From positions 62,001 through 126,000 of the forward strand of contig CANTFL010000921.1 in assembly GCA_947650285.1 (NCBI GenBank): a stretch of 64,000 nt of DNA, given 5' to 3'. The DNA comes from Hyaloperonospora brassicae. Lineage: Eukaryota > Oomycota > Peronosporomycetes > Peronosporales > Peronosporaceae. The notes beneath the pieces were generated by a model that made no database searches, had not been told where the DNA came from, and saw only the letters and a list, made by a program, of their open reading frames with translations. Positions 12,267 to 21,327 of the stretch are shown one piece after another; within the stretch, counting starts at the first letter, position 1; each line of letters opens with the position of its first letter. Made by a program: the position numbers and the translations under genes.

Positions 12267-13420
12267 CTACTGACCCCGACCATTTTTTGATGGTCCGTCT
12301 CGCTGTTGCGGTTTCGCAACAGCGCTGGACCCACGCCCATTGCCATTTCTGGCAAATGGTCGTCCATTTCGCTCAGTATTGTTTGGTACTGGGCGTGGAG
12401 CACTACACTCGTATGCGTAGTGCCCTAACTTCTGACAGCGATTGCACCTCTGCAATCGCTTGTTGTTCGAAGAGCGAGGTCTCTCGCTCTCAACATAACA
12501 GAGGTCCATTGGTTCTGGACCTCCGATCTCTTTTCGTCTCGGTGGACGGTAAGAGTTTGATCTTGCATGGGCCTGTCTCATGCTAACGTCTTTCTGTTCC
12601 GCGGCTGATATCGCCTCTTCAAGCGTATTCAGCTCAAGGTGGAAATGGTGGCTCCTGACGGGCCCTTCTGCGAGCCTTTGCATGAACAGCGTAATCAACG
12701 TGTGTTCATGGACTGGGTTAGCAGTTATACTACTCGCGAGGAGTCGTATATGTTGTGCGTAAGCGTGCACATCACGCTTACCCTGCTTGAGTTTCAAGAG
12801 CTCTGAACGAGCCCTGAACTCAGCACGTGGCGGCTCAAACGTTTGTCTGAGCCGGGACTTGAAGTCATCTAGCGACCTCAACACATTTGGGTCGCTACTC
12901 TCGAGCCCCAGGGACCAAGTTTTGACACGCCCTGCCAAGTGGGTTTGAGCAAATGTGAGTTTCATTTGCTCATCTTTGACGCGACGAGCCCTTTAGGCTC
13001 TGTCGAGTTCGACAAACCATAGTAACAGGGAGTCCTCCGAGACTCCACTGTACTTGAAGATGTCAACTTTCATGACTTCGGGACGACGCGCATGCGCCGT
13101 CCCGCCCACAGCAGCATGGAATTGCTGCTGTCTCAACAGCTCCGTCTGTTGAGCACCGATTTCTCTCAACTGCTCGGCCTGTTGAGAGCCTTGCTGGTGA
13201 AGCAAGGCTACTTTCTCCCTCTCGAGAGCAAGTTCATTGTGAATGAACTTGGCGATAGCGGCATGTTGTTGTTCTCTGTCTAGAGACTCCAACATGGTGC
13301 TAATGGCGAGTTTGCCTACGGTAGAACTCATTCGTTCTACCGCACCCCATTGATGTCACTAAAATGGGTAAACCCTTCACGCGTGGCGTGAAAGGTCTCT
13401 TCATCATCCAACATGTTCAT
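12267..13420 (-). pseudogene. Copy A gag, frameshifted
   Basis: ATG at 13420 (MNMLDDEE). A single-base loss around 13350 shifts the frame to a stop; the ORF resumes at 13331-12993 and 12965-12267. It ends in the zinc knuckle CNRCQKLGHYAYEC (CX2CX4HX4C). The A AAA AAT slippery site and downstream stem are preserved on the minus strand near 12245-12290. Confidence 0.85.
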
Positions 13421-13464
13421 GTGGAATGTTGTGGTCCTTGGAAGGACTACAAAGTGCTACCAGG

Positions 13465-13856
13465 TGTGACGGGGAACACCCTTGCGTGAACTTAACGCAA
13501 GGGTTTCGGTGCCCCGACAGACGTACACGTGGCAAGCGAGGAAGCGTAGGTAGGGTAAAAGCAGAACTGTTATATTAATATAATTAAGTCTTTAACTACT
13601 GTCCCTCTGTTTGACTTAACTTAATTATACTAATCTAACTGAGTGTACGGTGACGTCTCGTCACCACTCATTGCGCGCGTCTTGCGACGATTGGTGGGTT
13701 GATATCATCACGATATCAACCAATGAACAGACTCTTTGGTCGACCCTTCAATATCACCACTTTGGTGATATTGTTTAAAGAATATTCAACTTCATATTCG
13801 TTATTGTCATTGTTTATTTATAGTGACAATTCCATGTAACGGGCTGCCCCGTTACA
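13465..13856 (-). repeat. Copy A 5' LTR
   Basis: 392 bp, TGTGACGGGG ... CCCGTTACA. On the minus strand it is followed by CCTGGTAGCACTTTGTAGTCC-like sequence (13464 downwards), the primer-binding region. It differs from 5883-6272 by a replaced hairpin loop (13811-13822) whose arms are intact. Confidence 0.85.
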
Positions 13857-14846
13857 GACTCTATGTCCACACGCACCATCGCAATTATAGCTCAATTGCT
13901 CCAATTGCACCACAAATCGAGAGCAACACTGAAAGTTTCGGCGTCTCTAGTACCTTCGCAACTCGAGCACCAATGTTCTATTGTCGGCTGCTGCCATCTT
14001 GCATAGGGCGCGTACGAGCCTCGATGATCGTGAATTGCTCCAATGAAGTCGAACACGTGTCATGCGGACCCATGACCATCTTCGCTAGTTTACGTACCAC
14101 CACGGCTTAGGACCATCATGTTGCGAATGGATACCGGCACGTCGATGTTGTTCAGCGGCACCATCGTGCGAGCGTAGAACATGTGCGTAATAAAGACCAC
14201 CAGTTCCAGTACTTCGTAACAATTTACATGCGACACCGCCACAGCATTATCGACACTGGCTGGATCCACTGCCATGACACCCGCAGCATCCGTGCAGATC
14301 ACTACGTAATCAGCACCAAACAAAGCGTCGAAGAGCGCGGCCGTGTGGTCAGCCTCCTCCCGTTCCGTCTTAGCGTCGTCGATCGTCCATTCCTTGCAGA
14401 GCCGATCAAGCCTGTGATCACCTCGACTGACTCGGGGCTTTACCCGAACTCTGCTGTAGCAGCTTCGAGTTGGACCCGTCCTATCGGACGTTCGCACAAA
14501 TGGCTTTCGCGCGTCTCGTCCGTCCGAACGTAGCCACTCACGTGCGTCCACTCAGATCGGATAGGGTAGTACCCTATCTACGCCAAGCATCTGGCTATCT
14601 CCGCAGCCGTCCGCCCTAGTGCTCCACCCGACAGCTTCGCGTCCGTAGCCACTCGCGCGTCCAACGAGCGGCGCTGCACCAGAGTCGACGAGCCGACGCG
14701 CATGCCTCCATGTCACCTGCTGACTCGACCAGCAGCGCGATCAGTGTGTCGGGCGCAAAGCTAACTGTACGCAATGCTAAATGTACCTTTGCGTGCCACT
14801 TGTCGATGCCATTTTAAGCGCTCGAAGTGTCGCCAGTGGCTGAAAA
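13857..14846. other. Sequence between copies A and B; holds the aspartate-kinase-like relic
   Basis: Not part of either element. Apart from the relic at 14090-14770 (minus) no gene was seen. 14833-14846 is the left half of the palindrome into which copy B inserted. Confidence 0.5.
14090..14770 (-). pseudogene. Aspartate kinase-like relic
   Basis: The minus frame 14090-14551 reads ... TAALFDALFGADYVVICTD, AGVMAVDPASVDNA, SHVNCYEVLELVVF, then VPLNNIDVPVSIRNM with GGT. This follows the aspartokinase pattern (TDxxGVxxxDPR-xV-x-A, sYxEmlELaxxGaxvlh, vPlxvrnxf-GT). A further piece at about 14715-14760 (PDTLIALLVESAGDMEA) matches the earlier part of such kinases. The nucleotide-binding N-terminus and a clean ACT region are not visible and stops intervene. 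Aspartokinase starts the lysine/threonine/methionine pathway; this copy looks dead. Assignment is by pattern only. Confidence 0.45.
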
Positions 14847-15234
14847 TGTAACGGGGCAGCCCGTTACATGATATTGTCACTTAAGGAAAGTGACAATAAA
14901 GAATATAAGATGGATATTCTTTAAACAATATCACCAAAGTGGTGATATTGAAGGGTCGACCAAAGGGTCTGTTCATTGGTTGATATCGTGATGATATCAA
15001 CCCACCAATCGCCGCAAGACGCGCGCAATGAGTGGTGACGAGACGTCACCATACATGCAGTTATATTAGTATAATTGAATTAAGTCAAACGAAGAGACAG
15101 TAGTTTAAAGACTTAATTTATTAATATAACAGTTCTACTTTTACCCTACCTACGCTTCCTCGCTTGCCACGTGTACGTCTGTCGGGGCACCCAAATCCCT
15201 TGCGTTAAGTTACGCAAGGGTGTGCCCCGTTACA
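14847..15234 (+). repeat. Copy B 5' LTR
   Basis: Begins TGTAACGGG, ends CCCCGTTACA. It is built from consecutive inverted repeats, for example 14847-14868, 14978-15002 and 15197-15220. Confidence 0.95.
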
Positions 15235-15237
15235 CCT

Positions 15238-15250
15238 GGTAGCACTTTGT
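15238..15250 (+). promoter_or_regulatory. Primer-binding site
   Basis: TGGTAGCACTTTG starts three bases after the 5' LTR. TGG pairs with a tRNA CCA end. The same sequence adjoins the 5' LTR of copies A and C and survives as CCTGGTA beside the LTR at 5437-5875. The priming tRNA was not identified. Confidence 0.7.
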
Positions 15251-15278
15251 AGTCCTTCCAAGGACCACATCATCCAAC

Positions 15279-16433
15279 ATGAACATGTTGGATGAAGAAG
15301 ACACCTTTCACGCCACGCGTGAAGGGTTTACCCATTTGAGTGACATCGAATGGGGTGCGGTAGAACGAATGAGTTCTACCGTAGGCGAACTCGTCGTCAG
15401 CACCATGTTGGAGTCTCTAGACAGAGACCAACAACATGCTGCTATCGCCAAGTTCATTCACAATGAACTTGCTCTCGAGAGGGAGAAAGTAGCCTTGCTT
15501 CACCAGCAAGGCTCTCAACAGGCCGAGCAGTTGAGAGAACTCGGTGCTCAACAGACGGAGCTGTTGAGACAGCAGCAATTCCATGCTGCTGTGGGCGGGA
15601 CGGCGCATGCGCGTCGTCCCGAAGTGATGAAGGTCGACATCTCCAAGTACAGTGGAGTCCCGGAGGACTCCCTGTTACTATGGTTTGTCGAACTCGACAG
15701 AGCCCTAAGGGCTCGTCGCGTCGAAGATGAGCAAATGAAACTCACATTTGCTCAGACCCACTTGGCAGGGCGTGCCAAAACTTGGTCCCTGGGACTCGAG
15801 AGTAGCGACCCAAATGTGTTTAGGTCGCTAGATGACTTCAAGTCCCGGCTCAGACAAACGTTTGAGCCGCCACGTGCTGAGTTCAGGGCTCGTTCAGAGC
15901 TCCTGAAACTCAAGCAGGGTAAGCGTGATGTGCACGCTTACGCACAACATATACGACTCCTTGCGAGTAGTATAACTGCAAACCCAGTTCATGAACACAC
16001 GTTGATTACGGTGTTCATGCAAGGGCTCGCAGAAGGGCCCGTCAGGAACCACCTGTTCCGCCTTGAGCTGAATACGCTTGAAGAAGCGATATCAGCCGCG
16101 GAACAGGAAGACTTTAGCATGAGACAGGCTCATGCTAGCTCAAACTCTTACCGTCCACCGAGACGACAAGAGATCGGAGGTCCAGAACCAATGGACCTCT
16201 GTTATGTTGAGAGCGAGCGACCTCGCTCTACAAACAACAAGCGATTGCAGAGGTGCAATCGCTGTCAGAAGTTAGGGCACTACGCATACGAGTGTAGTGC
16301 TCCGCGCCCAGTACCAAACAGTACTGAGCGAAATGGACGACCATTCGCCAGAAAGGGCAATGGGCGTGGGTCCAGCGCTGTTGCGAAGCCGCAACAGCGA
16401 GACGGGCCATCAAAAAATGGTCGGGGTCAGTAG
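15279..16433 (+). CDS. gag: Gag (capsid/nucleocapsid), copy B
   Basis: 384 residues, intact. Residues 45-110 are Gln/Glu-rich and predicted coiled coil. About 120-280 is the retrotransposon gag capsid fold (LLLWFVELDRAL, GRAKTWSLGL, FKSRLRQTF, LKQGKRDVHAYAQHI). A zinc knuckle CNRCQKLGHYAYEC (CX2CX4HX4C) lies near residue 330, followed by a basic Gly/Arg tail. Gag assembles the particle and the knuckle binds element RNA. The ATG at 15279 is the first after the primer-binding site. The frame ends at TAG 16431, just after a slippery heptamer, so most product should be Gag alone and a minority Gag-Pol. Confidence 0.93.
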   Translation: MNMLDEEDTFHATREGFTHLSDIEWGAVERMSSTVGELVVSTMLESLDRDQQHAAIAKFIHNELALEREKVALLHQQGSQQAEQLRELGAQQTELLRQQQFHAAVGGTAHARRPEVMKVDISKYSGVPEDSLLLWFVELDRALRARRVEDEQMKLTFAQTHLAGRAKTWSLGLESSDPNVFRSLDDFKSRLRQTFEPPRAEFRARSELLKLKQGKRDVHAYAQHIRLLASSITANPVHEHTLITVFMQGLAEGPVRNHLFRLELNTLEEAISAAEQEDFSMRQAHASSNSYRPPRRQEIGGPEPMDLCYVESERPRSTNNKRLQRCNRCQKLGHYAYECSAPRPVPNSTERNGRPFARKGNGRGSSAVAKPQQRDGPSKNGRGQ

Positions 16434-16452
16434 GGGCGGAGCGCCCTACTGA
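16412..16452 (+). promoter_or_regulatory. -1 programmed ribosomal frameshift signal
   Basis: Slippery heptamer A AAA AAT at 16412-16418 in the gag frame (codons TCA AAA AAT), an 8-base spacer, then a 9-bp perfect stem TCAGTAGGG/CCCTACTGA (16427-16435 with 16444-16452, 8-base loop). A one-base slip back leads into the pol frame with no stop before the pol ATG at 16487. The heptamer and stem recur in copy A (one mismatch) and in the decayed copy C (unchanged). Confidence 0.85.
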
Positions 16453-16486
16453 TCCAGCAACCTCAAGAGAATTTGCAAACCTCTTG

Positions 16487-19400
16487 ATGAAAGTTGCTCC
16501 AGATACACAATCATTGTGTGTCTCTGCACCTGGTGATGATGTTTCGCTCATCACCTTGAAGTTGGAAGCGACAAATGACTTGTCGCTTCGTGCCCTAGTA
16601 GACTGTGGGGCGTCGAACAACTTTGTTCGTCACTCGACACTAGAGGGTCGTAGGCTCAAGTTCGTTGAGCGCGACATTCCCCTCACAAGGATGACGGTGC
16701 GCCTTGCAACAGGCGCATCGATAACCGTTGAGAAACGTGTAGTAGGAATCCACTACACGTTAGAGGGCGAGCAGTACGATGATGATTTCATCGTACTAGA
16801 TCTGGATGACAAATTTGATGTCATCCTGGGATTACCTTGGCTCAGAAAATACGAGCCAAGGGTGAGCTGGCAGCATCGATCCGTGAAGATGCCTGCTGCT
16901 TGTTCATCAGATGGCCATCTGATGAACATCTTGGAGCGTCCACAAGCGTGTGGATGTTCTGCGAGTGAGTGCGATGGCCTCACTTGCGGTACGGTCGTTA
17001 GCACGACTGCACAAGGTCACAGTGTAGTTGATCACTACACTGTGGAGCAAGCTCCCGGCGGCTGTACAGAAGTACAGGCTGCGCCGAAGGTCCACCACTC
17101 GAATAAGTCGAGTGGACCGGGACATGGATGCATGCCTAGCGGGCAGCATCTTAGAAGAAAGAAATCTGTTGCCCCCAAGGGGCAACATGAAAATCCTAGG
17201 TCGACTGGAGAGTCGACCGTAGAGGATCGGTTCCTGACTGTGGTTGCACAGCCACAGTCGGAAGACGTCGAGGGAATAAGTCCCCACGTACTTGAGGAAG
17301 GAGTTCCTCAAGAGTTGCTTGCTGAGGGATCAGGCCCTCAGCAACCTGTGGAAGCAAGATCCCAGGAAGAAACCGAGACGTTGAACGTCTTGGTTAATGA
17401 CGGATCAAGCGTAGGCGCTTATACGCTTGATCTGATTGTGCCTCCGAAGTTGACTTCGGAGATAACTCAGTTGCCAACGCTAGAACCGAAACGGTTCTTG
17501 CGTGATCTGCGTAGTGGCAAAGTCAAGCAGATCTGCGTACTCGTCACAGAGGACGAGTATGTGACCGACATTCGGTCGGCAACAGTATTTGCTGAGAACG
17601 AACGGGTTCTCAGCAGCTCATCGATGGACGAAAGTGTCCTCGATGAGAAGACTCGGATTGAGCGATACGCGTCCCAATCCTGGGAGTCACTTCAGGCAAA
17701 TCCTTTGTATAAGGATTTGATCGAATTCAGGGATGTGTTCCCTGAATCCGTACCTTGCGAGTTGCCTAAGGACAAAGGCACTCGACACGAGATCGAGCTC
17801 AAACCGGGCTCGAAATACTGTGTCATGAAGCAGTGGCCACTGCCTCGTGAACAAGTGATAGCGATCGACAAGTTCTTTGCCGATCGCTTAGCAGCGGGCC
17901 ATGTGAGGGAATCAACATCCCCTCACAGCTCTCCGACCTTCTGTGTGCGAAAGGCCACAGGAGGGTGGCGGATAGTGCACGCATTCAACAAGTTGAATGC
18001 TGCAACGGTACCGGCTCAGACGCCGATACCGAGGAAGGACGTAATCATAGATGGTATGTCAAAGAGTACCATCTTTTCGTCCATGGATCTGATGGATGGA
18101 TTCTATCAGATCCTGATGCGTGAACGGGACGTCCCGTTCACAGCAGTGAGTACCCCCAGCGGGATGCTGTGGGAGTGGCTAGTGATGCCACAGGGGCTGA
18201 GTAATGCCCCTGCAACATTCAACAGATGTGTAACAAATCTGTTGAGACCGGTGCGAGACTTCGCACCGAGTTACTTCGACGATGTGTTCGTCCATAGCCG
18301 GGCTATGGACGGGAAGACGGACGTTGAAGTTCACAGAACTCACGTTCGTCAGGTTCTTCAACTTATGCGCAAGCATAAGTTGTACGCCAACCTCAAGAAG
18401 TGTATATTCGCGGCTAGCGAAATACCACTTCTTGGGTGCATCGTGGGGAAACACGGCGTACGCCCTGATCCCGAAAAGATCAAGGCGATCACCGACTGGC
18501 CAGTGCCAGTCGATGTCAAGGGACTTCGAAAGTTCCTTGGTCTTGCGGCGTACTTGCACAAGTACTCGCGCAACTACGCCGAGATGACGGTACATCTTTC
18601 TTGCTTGCTCAAGAAAAATGTCAAGTGGTCATGGAACGCTGAGTGCCAGCGTTCCTTTGAAGGTATCAAGCAAAGCTTGATGCAATCGCCGATCTTGGCG
18701 ATTGCAGATCAGGACAGACCATTTCATGTGGTCTGTGACGCCAGCGATTTCGCAATCGGCTGTGCGTTAATGCAGTTCGATGCAGATGGCGCGGAGCGCG
18801 TCATCTGTTATCAATCGCGTCAGCTGCAAGCAGCTGAGCGTAATTACCCAGTGCATGACAAGGAACTCCTTGCCATGAAATACGCACTGGCTAAATTTCG
18901 CGTCTATCTCTTGGGAGATAGACCGTTTGTTGTCTACACGGACCATGCGTCATTACGCACGGCCGTAAACAGCCCACACCTCTCGCAAAGAATGGCGAGG
19001 TGGCTGTCTTTCTTCGCGGAGTATAACTTCTCCGTGGAGTATAAACCGGGACGACTCAATGTCGTCGCGGATGCTCTTTCGCGCCGGCCCGATTTCGAGC
19101 CGGACGCGCAATCCAACAGTGAGGACAAGCCCACTGTTGCGACACTGTCAGTCAGTGTCCCGTCGTCAAGTTTACTTGACGACGTACGAAAGGCATACGC
19201 GGAAGATAAGGATCTTCTGCGATTGATGGATCATCTGGTGAATCCATCCAGTAAATCCATGAGGGATTTACCGGCTTTGTACCGATCCTCATCGGATCGG
19301 TATAGTACACGCAACGGATTGCTGTACTATACAGCTGTTGCCGACGACACGCCTCGTGTCGTCGTACCCGCTCATCATGATTTGCGATTGCGCATCATGT

Positions 19401-20347
19401 ATGAGTGTCACGATGCCCCAACAAGCGGCCATCGTGGTAGAGAAAAGACTTACCTCACGGTAAGTCGCGACTTTTACTGGCCCCGCCAGTATCAGTTTGT
19501 TCGCAAGTACATCCGTGCTTGCGAAGTATGTCAACGGGTGAAGCCTAGTCCTTCATCCCGTGCGCCATTGCAGCCTCTGCCTGTTCCGACAGAGTGCTGG
19601 CAGTCCGTTTCAATGGACTTCGTCTTCGGGTTTCCCGAAGACGCTCACAAGAATAATGGTATTCTTGTGTTTGTGGACCGATTCAGCAAGATGGTCCATC
19701 TTGCTGCTGTCCCTGAGTCAATCAAGGCTCAAGGTTGTGCTCGTGTCTTTCTAGACACGGTCTTTAGACTCCACGGGTTACCCCGTGAACTCGTATCCGA
19801 CCGTGACCCTCGGTTCACGGCGGAATTTTGGCAAACCGTGTTCCGTACTCTCGGAACACGATTGAAGATGTCCACTTCTGACCATCCAGAAACAGATGGT
19901 CAGACGGAACGTGCGAACCGTGTCCTCGAAGAGATTCTTCGAGGATATGTCCACTCGTTTCCGAGTTGGAGCGAATTCCTACCCATGGTGGAATTCGCCA
20001 TCAATAATTCGGTGCATGCTTCAACACAGCACACACCGTTTTACGTGAATGGCCTACGCCATCCACGTGTGCCCACCCTTCTAGAGTGTGACTCTTGGAT
20101 AAGGGGGGAGGGACTCGCTCGAGCAAAAACCGTTTTGGCTCTTGCTCATCACGTGTCGACGCAAACGTCGTCACGTATGATGCCGATGTCGATCAAGTCG
20201 ACATCGATGAAGAAGATCATCTCAATAATAGCGAAGACGCTATTATTGATTCGGATGATGATGACGATGCTGGTATATTCAGCATCGCCAACGATTATGC
20301 CAGCGAGGAAGAAGACAACCTCGCTGAAGAAGAGAGCAATCTCTTAG
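16487..20347 (+). CDS. pol: Pol polyprotein, copy B (C-terminus out of frame)
   Basis: Probably made as a Gag-Pol fusion by -1 frameshifting; the ATG at 16487 is simply the first Met. Order with approximate residues from that Met: aspartic protease with VDCGASNNF at about 38; reverse transcriptase about 440-640 with catalytic YFDD at 596; RNase H from about 745 (VVCDAS ... YTDHAS); integrase zinc finger (H-H-C-C ending CEVCQRVK) at about 970-1010; integrase core ([28 protein letters not shown]) at about 1040-1150. Beyond about residue 1205 the frame leaves homology, and the integrase tail and chromodomain continue in the -1 frame from 20095. Copy A is in frame at this point, so this is most likely a recent two-base insertion. 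Confidence 0.92.
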   Translation: MKVAPDTQSLCVSAPGDDVSLITLKLEATNDLSLRALVDCGASNNFVRHSTLEGRRLKFVERDIPLTRMTVRLATGASITVEKRVVGIHYTLEGEQYDDDFIVLDLDDKFDVILGLPWLRKYEPRVSWQHRSVKMPAACSSDGHLMNILERPQACGCSASECDGLTCGTVVSTTAQGHSVVDHYTVEQAPGGCTEVQAAPKVHHSNKSSGPGHGCMPSGQHLRRKKSVAPKGQHENPRSTGESTVEDRFLTVVAQPQSEDVEGISPHVLEEGVPQELLAEGSGPQQPVEARSQEETETLNVLVNDGSSVGAYTLDLIVPPKLTSEITQLPTLEPKRFLRDLRSGKVKQICVLVTEDEYVTDIRSATVFAENERVLSSSSMDESVLDEKTRIERYASQSWESLQANPLYKDLIEFRDVFPESVPCELPKDKGTRHEIELKPGSKYCVMKQWPLPREQVIAIDKFFADRLAAGHVRESTSPHSSPTFCVRKATGGWRIVHAFNKLNAATVPAQTPIPRKDVIIDGMSKSTIFSSMDLMDGFYQILMRERDVPFTAVSTPSGMLWEWLVMPQGLSNAPATFNRCVTNLLRPVRDFAPSYFDDVFVHSRAMDGKTDVEVHRTHVRQVLQLMRKHKLYANLKKCIFAASEIPLLGCIVGKHGVRPDPEKIKAITDWPVPVDVKGLRKFLGLAAYLHKYSRNYAEMTVHLSCLLKKNVKWSWNAECQRSFEGIKQSLMQSPILAIADQDRPFHVVCDASDFAIGCALMQFDADGAERVICYQSRQLQAAERNYPVHDKELLAMKYALAKFRVYLLGDRPFVVYTDHASLRTAVNSPHLSQRMARWLSFFAEYNFSVEYKPGRLNVVADALSRRPDFEPDAQSNSEDKPTVATLSVSVPSSSLLDDVRKAYAEDKDLLRLMDHLVNPSSKSMRDLPALYRSSSDRYSTRNGLLYYTAVADDTPRVVVPAHHDLRLRIMYECHDAPTSGHRGREKTYLTVSRDFYWPRQYQFVRKYIRACEVCQRVKPSPSSRAPLQPLPVPTECWQSVSMDFVFGFPEDAHKNNGILVFVDRFSKMVHLAAVPESIKAQGCARVFLDTVFRLHGLPRELVSDRDPRFTAEFWQTVFRTLGTRLKMSTSDHPETDGQTERANRVLEEILRGYVHSFPSWSEFLPMVEFAINNSVHASTQHTPFYVNGLRHPRVPTLLECDSWIRGEGLARAKTVLALAHHVSTQTSSRMMPMSIKSTSMKKIISIIAKTLLLIRMMMTMLVYSASPTIMPARKKTTSLKKRAIS

Positions 20348-21327
20348 CAGTGCGCACGAAGCGCACTGCTAGACAAAACAAAGAGTCAGCAGAGAACTTC
20401 CTGCTGACTCGAGAAGCGGTAGTCCGTTTCGTTCAGGACTCCATCGCAAATGCGGTGGACCGTCAGAAACGGAACGCAGACAAGAATGGAAGAGCAAATG
20501 TTCTTTCATTTAAGGTTAATGACCTAGTACTACTGTCAACGGTAAACCTACCTGGACATGCAGTCACTAGTGTCGGCAGTAGTAAACTACTGCCGAAATA
20601 CATTGGGCCATTTCGAGTGTTGCATCGCAAGGGCAATGCATACACACTCGAATTGCCACGTAGGATGCGCACGCATCCTACGTTTTACGTGGGGAGGCTT
20701 AGGTCGTACTGTCAGTACGGGCCTTCTTCTTCCGATGAAGATAGCCCCCACGTTCAAGAACATCCATCAAGTTCTTGCGTTCGCGCTCCAGACGATCCGT
20801 CTGGTCGCGCAGATATGATACCTCGGTATTCAACCGAGTTATCTCTCCGCGAGCTGTCGCCAGCTCGCCGAAAAGGGAGCGGACATCCCGCTCGACCTGA
20901 AGCTGCGCCGTGGCATAATCGGCGCGATCCCTCGCCCGATCAGCCTCGTGATCCTTGCGGTTCTTCCGCACGGTGTCGGTCAAAGCGTAGCGTCGGTCGC
21001 GCTCGTGCTTCAAGTCATCGCGCAATTCATCGATTGCGCGATCCATCTCGTAAGGGTCGAGATGGTGGGCCTGGGGTTCTGGAGGAGGTCTTTCCTCCTC
21101 CACCACATCCTTTGGTGGATGCTCACGGTGATCAACGCTTTCTAGTGGAGCGTATCTTGAATCACCGTGACGATTCAGGATCAAGGACGAGCTACCTCGT
21201 CCAGTGGCGGGGGTATCCACCCTCTTGGAACAGCTGGGAGCCCCGCTCTCAGCTGTTAATGGATGTTGAAGGTCTCGTCCACCAGTATGACGAGACCCAT
21301 CCGATGAGTCCTGTGGCCCATCGGTAA
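20095..21327 (+). CDS. Integrase C-terminal domain and chromodomain of copy B, in a separate frame
   Basis: 410-codon open frame with no credible ATG start; it is the continuation of pol in the -1 frame. It contains an acidic linker, then the integrase tail (FKVNDLVLLSTV, KYIGPFRVLHRKGNAYTLELP: the GPY/F module), a Pro/Arg-rich linker and a C-terminal chromodomain (FLVERILNHRDD, YLVQWRGYPPSWNSWEP, about 21136-21300). In chromoviruses this domain steers integration to chromatin with particular histone marks. Bases 20699-21327 also code on the opposite strand. Without frameshifting, copy B's integrase would lack this part. Confidence 0.88.
   Translation: MDKGGGTRSSKNRFGSCSSRVDANVVTYDADVDQVDIDEEDHLNNSEDAIIDSDDDDDAGIFSIANDYASEEEDNLAEEESNLLAVRTKRTARQNKESAENFLLTREAVVRFVQDSIANAVDRQKRNADKNGRANVLSFKVNDLVLLSTVNLPGHAVTSVGSSKLLPKYIGPFRVLHRKGNAYTLELPRRMRTHPTFYVGRLRSYCQYGPSSSDEDSPHVQEHPSSSCVRAPDDPSGRADMIPRYSTELSLRELSPARRKGSGHPARPEAAPWHNRRDPSPDQPRDPCGSSARCRSKRSVGRARASSHRAIHRLRDPSRKGRDGGPGVLEEVFPPPPHPLVDAHGDQRFLVERILNHRDDSGSRTSYLVQWRGYPPSWNSWEPRSQLLMDVEGLVHQYDETHPMSPVAHR

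Larger units (their letters stand above)
5883..13856 (-). mobile_element. Ty3/gypsy chromodomain retrotransposon, copy A (defective)
   Basis: LTR (5883-6272) - internal region - LTR (13465-13856), all in minus orientation. The order on the minus strand is gag, protease, RT, RNase H, integrase, chromodomain, then an opposite-strand accessory gene. Gag-pol is broken in at least seven places. The LTRs differ at about eight single bases plus one replaced loop segment, so the copy is older than B. The flanking 5-mers (5878-5882 TGGTA; 13857-13861 GACTC) do not match. Either the target duplication has been lost or the two ends are recombinant. Confidence 0.9.

Noticed and set aside
14847..15234. 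Inverted repeats in the LTR as terminators, attachment sites or a CRISPR-like array
   Set aside because: The repeats are all different in sequence and continue through the coding region; no repeated spacer-repeat pattern exists.
20101..20107. Second programmed frameshift at A AGG GGG in copy B
   Set aside because: The heptamer does not fit X XXY YYZ re-pairing in the P site and copy A needs no shift here; kept only as a noted possibility.
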